A stretch of 64,000 bases of DNA from SKVR01 sp964453995. GTDB taxonomy: Bacteria > Bacteroidota > Bacteroidia > Bacteroidales > UBA7960. The translations under genes were made by a program, and so were the position numbers. Positions 8,776 to 19,200 of this stretch are shown here, in pieces (position 1 is the stretch's first letter; each line of letters opens with the position of its first letter). A model generated the notes under the pieces. It did no database searches and had not been told where the DNA came from. It was given only the letters and a program-made list of their open reading frames with translations. The stretch lies in assembly GCA_964453995.1 (NCBI GenBank), contig CAYVQC010000006.1:1-64000 (forward strand). Direction: 5' to 3'.

Positions 8776-9030
8776 TTTTGATAAATTGGGTAAAAATGTG
8801 TTGTTTTTACCCATGGGTGCAAGTCCTGAATGACAGCCAGGATTTGTCCCTGGATTTAAGGGTGATATGCTTGTTGTGAAACACGCAAACTTAGGAAAAA
8901 AAGGAAATTTGCCGTACAGAGTGCAAAGACTGTTCGCAAATGATAAGGTTCGATCTTCGTATTGTAATTCAGATTTGCTATCATTGCCTTCGCGGCAAAT
9001 TTACCTTTTTCCTTTTTCCTCTTTTTTACT
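8776..9030 (+). ncRNA. candidate structured non-coding RNA of unknown class
   Basis: This gene-free stretch has strong RNA-like design. A perfect 10-bp hairpin comes first (8787-8796 with 8804-8813, 7-nt loop). A small CCAGG/CCTGG hairpin and a TTG..GTG/CAC..CAA hairpin follow. Last is a long rod in which 8894-8914 pairs with 8993-9012 over about 20 bp with one asymmetry, and an inner helix AATGATA/TATCATT sits at 8938-8944 and 8979-8985. The rod runs into T/C-rich sequence ending in a six-T run (9022-9027), as an intrinsic terminator would. It has its own -7 element and no ORF. A 6S-like rod or a lineage-specific RNA such as the Bacteroidales-1 type are possibilities. RNase P, tmRNA and SRP signature sequences were looked for and not seen. 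Confidence 0.6.
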
Positions 9031-9141
9031 GTGAAGAAGGTTTATTCTCCCCCTGAAAAACGGATGACCTATCCTGAGTAAGCGATGTGCAGCAGACCCT
9101 TTAAAGATTATCATAAAGTCATATTTTGAAAAGCATAAGTC

Positions 9142-9186
9142 AGGCAAAATCTTACCGGGTTGAACCGGGATGAATTTTGCCTTTTT
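9142..9186 (+). terminator. terminator-like hairpin in the pfkA leader
   Basis: AGGCAAAAT (9142-9150) pairs with ATTTTGCCT (9174-9182), enclosing a second CCGG...CCGG hairpin, and TTTT follows directly. It ends about 25 nt before the pfkA ATG. It may terminate upstream transcription or act as an attenuator if pfkA is transcribed from a promoter before it. A weak -7-like TATTTTG lies at 9122-9128. Confidence 0.55.
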
Positions 9187-9210
9187 GTTGAGTCTAACAT
9201 ATAGTAAGAA

Positions 9211-10308
9211 ATGAAAAAAAGAGTATTAATTGCTACAGGTGGTGGTGACTGTCCCGGTTTGAACGCAGTGATCCGGGCTATCACCCTGAGAGCCGCGCAA
9301 GAGAAAAACTGGGAAGTAATTGGAAGTATCAATGCCTTTGACGGCATTTTAAATGAACCCAATGAAATCGTTGTACTGGATGAGAAGAAAGTTGGCGGTA
9401 TTCATATACGTGGCGGTACTATTATTGGTACCACCAACAAAGGAGGCCCCTTTGCATGGCCTATTAAAAATCCCGATGGTACATGGGGAAGTGCCGACCG
9501 TTCTGATGAAATGATCCGCAGATTACAATACCTTGGCGTAGATGCCGTGATCAACATAGGGGGGGATGGTTCGCAGGATATCTCCCAGAGATTCTACGAA
9601 AAAGGACTGAATATTATTGGTGTACCCAAAACCATTGACAATGACCTTTCCGCAACCGATGTAACTTTCGGTTTCCAAACGGCAGTGCAGGAAGCTACCA
9701 CTGCTGTTGACAAACTCGTTACCACAGCGGCCAGCCACAACCGTGTTCTTATTCTTGAAGTGATGGGCCGGTATGCCGGTTGGATTGCTTTGCACTCAGC
9801 CGTGGCAGGTGGTGCCCATGTATGTCTTATCCCCGAAATTCCCTACGATATTCCCAAGGTGGTAGAAAGAATTTACCAGCGCTTCGATAAAGGACGTGGC
9901 TTTGCCATTATTGTTGTGGCAGAAGGTGCCAAGCCGAAGGACGGAGAAATGTATTACGAAGAAAGCAGCGAAACAGGGTATAAAAATGTACGCCTGGGAG
10001 GAGTTGCCACCAAATTGATGAAAGAGCTCAAGGACGGCGGCATGCAGGCCGATATGCGCGAAACCGTATTGGGTCACCTGCAGCGTGGAGGTACTCCTGT
10101 GGCCTACGACCGTGTTTTGGCTACACAGTTCGGTGTAAAAGCATTCGAAATGGTTCTTGAAGGAAAGTTCGGTGAAATGGTTGCCTACAGACATCCCAAT
10201 ATTGTATCCGTACCTTTCAAAGAGGCTATTGCGCATTATAATTTTGTTGATCCAACTTCAGACCTGGTAAAAGCCGCCCGCGGTGTTGGCATCTGCATGG
10301 GTGACTGA
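9211..10308 (+). CDS. pfkA: 6-phosphofructokinase
   Basis: Phosphorylates fructose 6-phosphate in glycolysis. The 365-residue protein begins with the phosphate-binding strand MKKRVLIATGGGDCPGLN, carries GGDGS at residues 117-121 and PKTIDND at 139-145 with catalytic Asp143, and has the MGRYAGW and GHLQRGGTP substrate-binding segments. Gly120 (E. coli position 104) is the residue of ATP-dependent enzymes, whereas Lys140 (position 124) is typical of PPi-dependent ones. This Gly/Lys pair is known in the group III (clade P) PFKs and usually goes with ATP use, so the phosphoryl donor should be tested. It is preceded by a structured RNA and a terminator-like hairpin and followed by a strong terminator; it is monocistronic. 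Confidence 0.94.
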   Translation: MKKRVLIATGGGDCPGLNAVIRAITLRAAQEKNWEVIGSINAFDGILNEPNEIVVLDEKKVGGIHIRGGTIIGTTNKGGPFAWPIKNPDGTWGSADRSDEMIRRLQYLGVDAVINIGGDGSQDISQRFYEKGLNIIGVPKTIDNDLSATDVTFGFQTAVQEATTAVDKLVTTAASHNRVLILEVMGRYAGWIALHSAVAGGAHVCLIPEIPYDIPKVVERIYQRFDKGRGFAIIVVAEGAKPKDGEMYYEESSETGYKNVRLGGVATKLMKELKDGGMQADMRETVLGHLQRGGTPVAYDRVLATQFGVKAFEMVLEGKFGEMVAYRHPNIVSVPFKEAIAHYNFVDPTSDLVKAARGVGICMGD

Positions 10309-10332
10309 TCCTGAAAAAAGATAATTCTTTTG

Positions 10333-10363
10333 AAAGCTGCGACTCTAAATGAGTTGCAGCTTT
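10333..10363 (+). terminator. intrinsic terminator after pfkA
   Basis: AAAGCTGCGACTC (10333-10345) pairs with GAGTTGCAGCTTT (10351-10363), 13 bp with one G-T pair and a 5-nt loop. It is followed by TCTTGTTTGT and lies 25 nt after the pfkA stop. Confidence 0.85.
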
Positions 10364-10519
10364 TCTTGTTTGTGTCATTCAGCACCAATGGGTTTTGGCT
10401 GGCATCGAATGCTTCCGAATCAACATGGTATCAAAATCTTGCCACGGAAGGATTACCCGGATGATATATCCATCCTGAAAATTTCCAGGCCCCTTTCCTG
10501 CCGGAACCTTTCAAAAACC

Positions 10520-10546
10520 TATCTTTATAGTTCGTTTTGCAAAACG
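10520..10546 (+). promoter_or_regulatory. priA promoter region with a perfect palindrome
   Basis: TATCTTTA (10520-10527) is a 7 of 8 match to the -7 consensus. Next is the perfect 14-bp palindrome CGTTTTGCAAAACG (10533-10546), 11 nt before the priA ATG, at or just after the expected transcription start. It could be an operator or a leader hairpin. Confidence 0.45.
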
Positions 10547-10556
10547 ATTTCACCCC

Positions 10557-13052
10557 ATGGAAAAACAAACCCTTTTTGCCGACATCCTTTTGCCGCTTCC
10601 CCTTGAAGGATACTTTACCTACAGGGTACCGGGCGATCTTGCTGAGCAGATACAGGTAGGAGTGAGGGCGGTAGTTCCGTTTGGAGCAAGGAAAATTTAT
10701 TCGGGATTGGTAAGAAAGGTCCATCATAATCCCCCTGCCAGGGGACAGGCAAAGTATATTCTTTCCGTGCTCGACCAGGTGCCGGTGGTCAACGAAAAAC
10801 AGTTTGAGTTTTGGGAGTGGATCGCAGAGTATTACTTGTGTACTGCAGGAGAAGTGATGAATGCGGCCCTGCCCCCTGCAATGAAACTGGCCAGTGAAAC
10901 CCGCATTGTACTCAATCCCGATTTTGACGGGCAGACCGATCATCTCAATGAAAGGGAATACCTGGTGGCAGAAGCCCTGGAAATCCAGAAAACCCTATCC
11001 CTGTCAGAGGTAAGCCGAATTACCGGGATGCAAAGGGTTTTTTCCCTTGTTAGCAATTTAATGGATAAAGGCATCATTTTGCTGAAAGAAGAACTGGAGA
11101 ATCCCTACCGGCAAAAGAAAGAAAAGTATATCAATCTGGCAGATGAATTCCAGGCCGAGGAAAAACTTAAAGGAGTATTTGATTCTGTGGAAAAGAAGGC
11201 GCCCAGGCAATTGGAGGTACTGATTGCCTGGATCAGGTTGTCAGGACGATACCACTCCGTACAGCGTGAGGTAGCCCAAAAAGAGATTGTCTCTCATGTT
11301 AAAAATGCCCAGCCGGCCATTGATGCGCTGGTATCCAAAGGTGTTTTTGTTCGCACACAGAAAGTGGTAAGCCGGTTTGATCATGCAGCATCTACAGAAG
11401 AAGGAATTGAATTTAACCCCTATCAACAGCAAGCCCTGGAAAAGATACACCAAAGCTGGAAGCAGAAAGATTGTGTGTTGTTGCACGGGGTCACCTCCAG
11501 CGGAAAAACCGAGATCTATATCCAGCTCATAAAGGAGGTATTAGAGCGGGGAGAACAGGCCCTTTACCTGCTGCCTGAAATAGCCCTTACCACCCAGATC
11601 ACCCGGCGCATCCGAAACCATTTTGGTGAAAGGGCCGGAGTGTACCATTCCCGTTTCAATGAAATGGAACGCACCGAAGTGTGGAACAACCTCGTGATGG
11701 GAGGGATTCAAACCCCAGGACAAAAAATCATCTACGATCTTGTGGTGGGGCCACGTTCGGCTCTTTTTCTTCCCTACAAAAAGCTCGGGCTGATCATAGT
11801 GGATGAAGAGCATGAAACATCCTACAAGCAACACGATCCCGCCCCGCGCTACCAGGCCCGCGATGCCGCAATTTGGCTGGCCCGGCTGCACGGAGCCAAA
11901 ATATTACTGGGTTCAGCCACACCGTCGGTTGAATCATTTTATAATGCCAAAGCCGGAAAATTTGGTCTGGTTACACTGGCAAAAAGACATGGCGGAGTGC
12001 AGCTTCCCCAGGTGCTGGTAGCCGATATCAAGAAGGAAACCAGAGAAAAAAAGATGAAATCACATCTTTCTTCCCTGCTCTTCCAACATATAACCGAAGC
12101 CCTTGAGCAAAACAAACAGGTGATTCTTTTTAAAAACAGAAGAGGATTCTCTCCCTATATGGAATGTGTTCAGTGCAACTACATCCCAAGCTGTAAACAA
12201 TGTGATGTGAGCCTGGTATACCATAAAAAGATAAACAAACTCAAATGCCATTATTGCGGGTATTCCGTTACACCTCATAACCAATGTCCTTCCTGTGGCT
12301 CCAATGATATTACCCTGAAAGGCTTTGGCACAGAAAAGATTGAGGATGAACTTCCCCTGCTTTTTCCCGATGCCACAGTCAGCCGCATGGACCTGGATAC
12401 CACCCGGGCCAAAAATGCCTACCAGAATATTATCAGTGATTTTGAAGAGAAAAAGATCGACATACTGGTAGGTACACAAATGGTGAGTAAAGGATTGGAT
12501 TTTGAAAATGTTGCAGTGGTGGGAATACTCAGTGCCGATAGCATGCTGAGCTTTCCCGATTTCAGGGCCCATGAAAGAGCTTACCAGATGATGGCACAGG
12601 TAAGTGGTAGAGCAGGAAGAAAACAGCAAAGAGGTACGGTGATCATCCAGGCCATGGATCCCTGGCATGCTGTCATCAGGCAGGTGATCGATAATAATTA
12701 TGAGGAAATGTTTTCCAACCAGATATTGGAGCGGAGGAATTTCCACTACCCGCCATTTTATCGCCTGGTCAGTCTTACTCTCATGCACACCGACCCTATG
12801 AAAGTTAATCAGGCTGCCGACTACCTTGCGAATCAACTGCGAAAGCTTCTTCCCAAAGACCATGTGCTGGGACCAGAGTACCCGGTCATTACCAGGATTA
12901 AGGCCCAGTATATGAAAAACATTTTGGTGAAGCTCAATCGATCTAAAGAGTTTGAAGTGCAAAAAAGCTTGCTGGCCAAAATGATCAGAATTTACAACCA
13001 GGACAAGAGATGGAAAGGTGTACGGCTGAAGGTAAATGTTGATCCGGGTTAA
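10557..13052 (+). CDS. priA: primosomal protein N' (replication restart helicase PriA)
   Basis: 3'-to-5' superfamily 2 DNA helicase that reloads the replisome at stalled forks. The 831-residue protein has the N-terminal 3'-DNA-binding domain (residues 1-~105) and a winged-helix region. The helicase core follows, with Walker A GVTSSGKT (Lys317), the DEEH Walker B box (416-419), the GSATPS motif and the GRAGR motif VI. A zinc-binding insertion of four Cys-x2-Cys-like pairs lies at about 537-590 (CVQCNY, CKQC, CHYC, CPSC). All family landmarks are present and the length is slightly above E. coli PriA (732). It is monocistronic, with its own promoter candidate. Confidence 0.97.
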   Translation: MEKQTLFADILLPLPLEGYFTYRVPGDLAEQIQVGVRAVVPFGARKIYSGLVRKVHHNPPARGQAKYILSVLDQVPVVNEKQFEFWEWIAEYYLCTAGEVMNAALPPAMKLASETRIVLNPDFDGQTDHLNEREYLVAEALEIQKTLSLSEVSRITGMQRVFSLVSNLMDKGIILLKEELENPYRQKKEKYINLADEFQAEEKLKGVFDSVEKKAPRQLEVLIAWIRLSGRYHSVQREVAQKEIVSHVKNAQPAIDALVSKGVFVRTQKVVSRFDHAASTEEGIEFNPYQQQALEKIHQSWKQKDCVLLHGVTSSGKTEIYIQLIKEVLERGEQALYLLPEIALTTQITRRIRNHFGERAGVYHSRFNEMERTEVWNNLVMGGIQTPGQKIIYDLVVGPRSALFLPYKKLGLIIVDEEHETSYKQHDPAPRYQARDAAIWLARLHGAKILLGSATPSVESFYNAKAGKFGLVTLAKRHGGVQLPQVLVADIKKETREKKMKSHLSSLLFQHITEALEQNKQVILFKNRRGFSPYMECVQCNYIPSCKQCDVSLVYHKKINKLKCHYCGYSVTPHNQCPSCGSNDITLKGFGTEKIEDELPLLFPDATVSRMDLDTTRAKNAYQNIISDFEEKKIDILVGTQMVSKGLDFENVAVVGILSADSMLSFPDFRAHERAYQMMAQVSGRAGRKQQRGTVIIQAMDPWHAVIRQVIDNNYEEMFSNQILERRNFHYPPFYRLVSLTLMHTDPMKVNQAADYLANQLRKLLPKDHVLGPEYPVITRIKAQYMKNILVKLNRSKEFEVQKSLLAKMIRIYNQDKRWKGVRLKVNVDPG

Positions 13053-13157
13053 AATTTTGTTAATAAAATTTGGCTTCAGGGAAACATGATTTTTACAGGT
13101 ATATTTGGTGAAAGCTAAAAAATAATATCGCTAAAAGAGCTAAAATAGCTGTTTGTC

Positions 13158-13188
13158 TTGTTTTTATGGTGTTTTGTTTTTACTTTTG
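13158..13188 (+). promoter_or_regulatory. promoter for the giant secreted protein
   Basis: CTTG (13157-13160), 20 nt, then TACTTTTG (13181-13188) gives near-consensus -33 and -7 elements with ideal spacing. The expected start is near 13195, about 12 nt before the ATG. A second exact -7 match, TATATTTG, lies at 13100-13107 and could give a longer leader. Confidence 0.6.
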
Positions 13189-13206
13189 GGAGCTAATCCG
13201 GCGCCT

Positions 13207-16200
13207 ATGAAACAAACATACAACACCTGCCAAAACCACAGAGGAACATTATCATTTTCTATCCTGTTTTTTATTTGTCTGTTGCTGGCAATACCGAATA
13301 ATACCCTTTTCGGTCAGGCCGGACCGGCCGGAGTAGGTAATCCTGATGGCTCAGAGGGCCAACCCAGGCTTAACCTGTGGCTGGAAGCCTCGCAGGGACA
13401 ATTCAACGGGACAAGCGTTATTCAGCTCAATGACCTGTCGGGCAATAATTTCAATGCTTTTCAGAATACATCCACTTACCGCCCGCAACAGGTTGGTAAT
13501 GCTATCAATGGCTTACCGGTGGTGCGTTTCAATGGTGCAAACCTTTTAGAAACACCCGGGATGTCTTACAACCCAGGTGGCTTTTCCTGGATATCACTCA
13601 GTCGAAGTGAGCATACCGGCACACAAAAGGGAACCCTGCTTCAGTCACTCTCCTGGCTGGGAGGATGGGAATACCGCAAGAGAATTTCCCTGCAGGGTGA
13701 GAGCGGTGCCGGCAACAACTACCAAGTCAAGCTCAGCATTGGGCAGGGCAACGGTTCTGGCGAGGTCGATTTTCATCTCGATGGCCTGGCTGTTTCTTTT
13801 CCTGATGATATTCGCTTCACCTCTGAAGATGGAGAAACATTGCAGAGCTTCTGGATTGAAGAACTCACAGGTACTGCTCCCAATCAAACGGCAACCGTAT
13901 GGGTGAAGGTAGAAGATAACCTGGACACCGACCAGGACATCTTTATTTATTATGGCAATGCAACAGCAATTCCTGCCAGCGATCCCTTTGCCACCATGCT
14001 CTTTTATGACGATTTTAACCGGCCCGATGTGGCCGATATAACCACCGAGGATGCCTACTTCCAAACCAATGCGGGGAGTTGGTCCATTGTTGGGGGACGG
14101 CTGAGGAATATCGGAGGCTCAGGGGATCCCAACAAGCTCGTGATAGCACAAACGGGCATAGTAAATCATCCTGTAGTAATGAAAACCAGGATGATGATTG
14201 AAAACTTCGGAAGCAATGACGCATCGCGGGTGGGGTTATCCATGTGCATGGAAGCTAACGGCCAGGGTTACAATGCAATGTTTCGTAACCATAACGGCCG
14301 GTTTCGTTTCCTCAACGACCTGCGCTCATGGGGAAGCAACACCTTGAGCAACCCCAACTGGAATACAGGGACCTGGTATTTTCTGGAGTTTTATATTACC
14401 AATCCTGCTGACAGAAACGGATGGGCAAGATTTTGGAATGTAACCCAATCTGCTACGGCCTTTGAAAATTTAAATTTTGGCAATGGGAATGCCCGCACCT
14501 GGGGTTACCTGGGTATTGCCGGGTCAAGGAATAGTGATGTTACGTGGTTTGAAGAAATCATCGTGCGTAAGTTTGTTCCCAATGAGCCGGGGTTTCTTTC
14601 GGCAGGTACAGCAGAAGAAATGGGAAGTGTAACGGCGAGCAAATTCATCCATCAGTATTCCGGTATAAACTTTTTTACCAGCCACAACACCGGCGGAGTA
14701 AGCCGGCAGTTCAGCGGTACAGGCTCAGCCGGTTACCATATCAATACGGCAGTATCGGCTTCTACCGCCGGCAATATGTACCACAACGGGCAGCAGAGTG
14801 GCTCTGCCATCTGGGATCCTGTAGATATTGAATCCCAGGCACAATACTTTGTGGGAAAAAACGGTTATGACGGTCTTGAAGGGTTTAACGGTGATATTGC
14901 TGAAATGATCCTTTTCCATGATGATGTCAATGATGCGCAAAGGATTATTGTGGAAAACTACCTATCGGCAAAATATGGTATTTCATTGCTGGAAAATCAG
15001 ATTTACTCCCATGCTTCTTACCGGCATGATGTGATAGGGATCGGAATCACTTCAGGCGAAGAAAAACATATTGCTTCAACGGGTAATGGTGGAGCACTGT
15101 ATCTTGCAGCTCCCGGAAATGTCCTGGATGATAAAACCAACACTTTCCTCCTTGCAGCCCACGATGGTGCCGGGCATGGCATGACAACAGACAATGTGGA
15201 TACCCTTTCAGGAGCCACCCAACGCTGGAACAGAAGCTGGTATTTTGATTTTACAGGTGCGGTACCTGTTGATGTATTGATTGGATTTCACTTTGCAGAA
15301 GCCATGCAAACTCTTGAACCCGACCAGGTTTATATATTGCTTTACAGGGCAGATGATACTGAAGACTTTGATGCCGTACCTGGTGGTTTGATCACCGGCA
15401 CCGAAGATATGGTTTGGTTTCAATTGCCCGCAGCAAACCTGCAGGATGGATACTATACCATTGCTCCCATCCAAAACCAGGTGTGGTACGCTTATTCCGA
15501 TGGGATTTATGACAATGCAGGCTACTGGGACCAACCCGGAAGCTGGACTTTATCTCCTAACGGAGATTATTATAACCCCCAGGAACAAACGCCATCCACA
15601 AGCCTCACAGCGCATCTCGACCTGGTGGTAATACCCCAGGGAAAAAGGGTGGTGATCAGGCAAAATGGATATACCAATCCCGTACTTGATGTAAGAGAAG
15701 GGATTTTGGATTTTGGCACTACCACGGGACACCATTTTACCAGTATTACAGGGCGAGGAACCATTCGGTTGCAGGCCGATAATTTCCCAGGGGGAAATGC
15801 TGATGACTTTTCAGGGGCTGCCGGTGGAACTGTAGAGTATTATGGGTCAAATGATATTTTACTGACTATACCACGCACTTTCAATCATCTGTTGGTAAAC
15901 ATGACGAATGCATCTGATGAGGTGGTTATGGCTGCCGATTACACCCTCAACGGTGATCTTACTATTCAACAGGGAACCCTTAAACTCAATGACGATGAAC
16001 ACCCCGATCCTGTTGTCGATATCCGTCGTACGCTTATTGTTGGAAAAAACTGGACCATACAAACCAACGGTAATTTCAGGGTAGGAAAAGGCAATACCAA
16101 CAACGCTGCCCTCGACCTGGGCAATGGAGGTGGTCCTTATGTGCTTGCAGGACTTGCCGGACTTCAGAGTGGAAGCCGCGTCCCTTCCGATCACAACTAC

Positions 16201-19200
16201 CATTTTATCTGGCACCAGATCGAGGTCTGGGGCAACTTTACCAACCGGGGGTCAGCCGTATTCACCAATCAGCCACACCCGGTGTATGATCAACTCAACG
16301 GTTACCTGGGCACCACAACCGATCATACAGGATCTGCAGTAGTATGGTTCAAAGGTGCCACCGATAACCTCATGGATCTTTATGGCACTACCGACTTTTA
16401 CCACCTGGTCATTGATAAGGGTACCAACCGTGATCGTATCCTTACTGTGCAGTCAGAAAACGAGGCCTACTTCCGGCTGTTTGGCAGCAACATTCTAAGG
16501 GGCGCCGGCGGAGGGCCTAACCCTGAATTGCGCAAGGCACTCTGGATCAAAACCGGTACCCTGAGGCTGAAAGAAAACATTCATATACCCACCCTTACCG
16601 AAGGACGGGATGGCACAAATACTCCCAATGCCGACTTTTATATTCCCTCCAATGCCGGACTGTGGGTAGATGGTGCCACCGTATATGGTACTGCCGATAA
16701 CCAGGCTCAGACAAATATTGGTGGTGTTGCAGGAAATCTGGGGAGTAATTCCAACGGCGACTTCCAGGGGAATATCCAATCCACATCATTCTACGGAAAT
16801 TTCAGGATCACCTCAGGGCTTTACAGTACCCGGCGAAGTGGTGGACTGATCGTGTGGGCCCAGGGTGATCCTTTTGTCCTCATTGAGGGGGGGACCCTGG
16901 ATGCAGCACAGTTTAGAAGTGCCGGAGGAAACAATAATAATAACCGGATCACCCTGCATGTAAAGAATGGCATCATCAATCTCAGGGGTAACATCAACGG
17001 AACTGCCATGGAAGGAGGCAAAGGAACCTTCAGTATGATGGGTACCGGAAATGTTTTTATCATGGAAGGGGGTACTATACGGGTCTGGGATGGTATAGGA
17101 AGCGGGGGTGTTTTTGAGCTCAACCTCCTTTCTGCAAATGTGAATGTAACAGGAGGTAGCGTTAAGATTGTTATGGACAAGAACCAGGGTTCCGGATCCA
17201 GGAACAATTATTTTGTTCATACTACAGCACCATTGTACAATTTTGATCTGCTCACATCCGGAACGGCGGCAGTTACACTCGAACCTGTGCGATTGTATCG
17301 CGAACTCACTGTCCTAAATGACCTTACCATTGGCGATGACGTCAGGTTTTTTGCAGGCAGGAACAATACCGACGGACCATTTTACGACCTTTCCATCGGG
17401 GGAGATCTGTTACTGGGACAATCCACTACTTCACAGGCTCAATATTTTCCCTCTTCCTCCGATCTTACTGCAGGGAATACTACCCGGCTAACCGGACCCG
17501 GTAATGCACGAATCATTATAGCTTCACCCACCCAGGTGCTGAATTTCCATCACCTTGAAATTGATAAACTGAACGGCGACACTGTTACACTGATAAGCTC
17601 CGGCCGGCCTGCGGCCATTATCGACAACCATGCTAACCAACAGGGTATTCTCAGAATCTCCGGAGGGCTCGCTGTTCTAAACGGTATACTGGATTACAAC
17701 AGGTTTATGATAAGGCTGGATGAAGACGTACAGATCAAAAATTTTGGTGCCATAGGAAGAATGAACGACCCAAATGGGTATCTGGCTCTCGAACACAATG
17801 GATTGAATATTGAACTTTCCTTTGACAAAGAAGCATCTTTTGGAAGATTGATGATAGGTGATAATACATCCGTTTCCGGGGGTACAACCTTCAAAACCGG
17901 CCAATTGTATATGAGAAACGGGATTCTGGATATTGGAAGCATCGGATTGATCGTAGAGAATGAAATCGTGGATGATAATGGGGCAATGGTTCCCCTGGGA
18001 ACAGGTAAAATGATCCTCACTGCTGGAAATCATTCCGACAGGGGCATAAAACAACACATCCACAATGAAGCCATATTTGGCTTTCCCCTGGGCATCGATA
18101 CCAAAACCGACGAAGGATACAGGTATACTCCTGCATGGGTAACCATTTCAGCATTAACTACCGACCAGGGTATTGTACAGGTAAACAATGTGGATGGTGA
18201 GTTGCCTACCCTCAACGGAGGTACTCTTGGAGAGGAGGCCTTACAGTATTATTGGCGCATCAGGCACCAGGGCTTCGACGATCATGATTTACCCATCGTG
18301 GAAAACAGGTTTGAATTTCATGATCTGCCAGAAACGTATCTTGCCAACCCCCAGCATGAGCAAATCAAAGAAGGCAAGGTTGTAAACTATCAGCGAAAAT
18401 ACTCATTGGGCCAGCTGCAATGGGATGATATTAACCGTAGTTTGAGTTTAACATTCACTTACCTCGACTCAGAATCCTATTCCGATTTGTCGCCACTGGA
18501 AACGGGGGAGTTTACTGCGGCACACATCAACAGGTTTTTGGGCGATATACGCGTGTTTTACAGCTATCGCCGCACAAACAATGACCCTCCCGATGATCTG
18601 AAACCTTGGAATCGTTACCAGGCCTGGTCTACCACCAGCCATGAGGAGTTTACCAATCCTGACAGCGAATATCCGGCAGCAGGTGATGTAGTATTTATGG
18701 GATATGACAGTGAAGGTAACTGGCACCGCACAGAAACACAGGACAATCTTAAACTGGCTGAGTTGGTGTTCCATTCCCATGAAAGCTTCCCGGGACCAAG
18801 ATTAACCGTGGGAAAAAATCACGCTGTAGACCTTACCATTGTTAGGGGAAAAGGTGAAATTGAAGCGCTCGTGGATCGGGACAATATTCCTTCCATATTG
18901 GGAGACCTGGGAGAATACATTGCAGAACCCGGCAGCAGTTTTCTGTACAATGCTGCTTACGATGACCTGGTACCCGGGCATATTGTATTGCCTGACTATC
19001 CCAATGTTTTTCCTGAACTTAAGATAGAAGCTTCTGGTATAAAAGTATCGGGCAACAATGCTCCTTATTTTGGGGATTTCACTTTTAGCTTTCCTGCAGA
19101 TGTGGTGGTAAATGAAAACATGCACATCAGAGGTGGGGCTGTTTACGTTACTCATAGCGGCACTTACGGCGATATTTATGTACGGAAAGATCTGAACCTT

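Noticed and set aside
8940..8960. T-loop-like GGTTCGATC that could suggest a tRNA
   Set aside because: No acceptor, D or anticodon arms can be drawn around it; it lies in the loop of the long RNA rod.
8776..9190. RNase P RNA, tmRNA or SRP RNA
   Set aside because: The signature elements (GAGGAAAGTCCG, tmRNA tag frame, SRP tetraloop/GGAA core) were not found.
12060..12962. 300-codon minus-strand ORF opposite priA
   Set aside because: It lies fully antisense to a conserved gene with all its motifs, has no family features and no promoter or ribosome-binding site; an artefact of codon bias.
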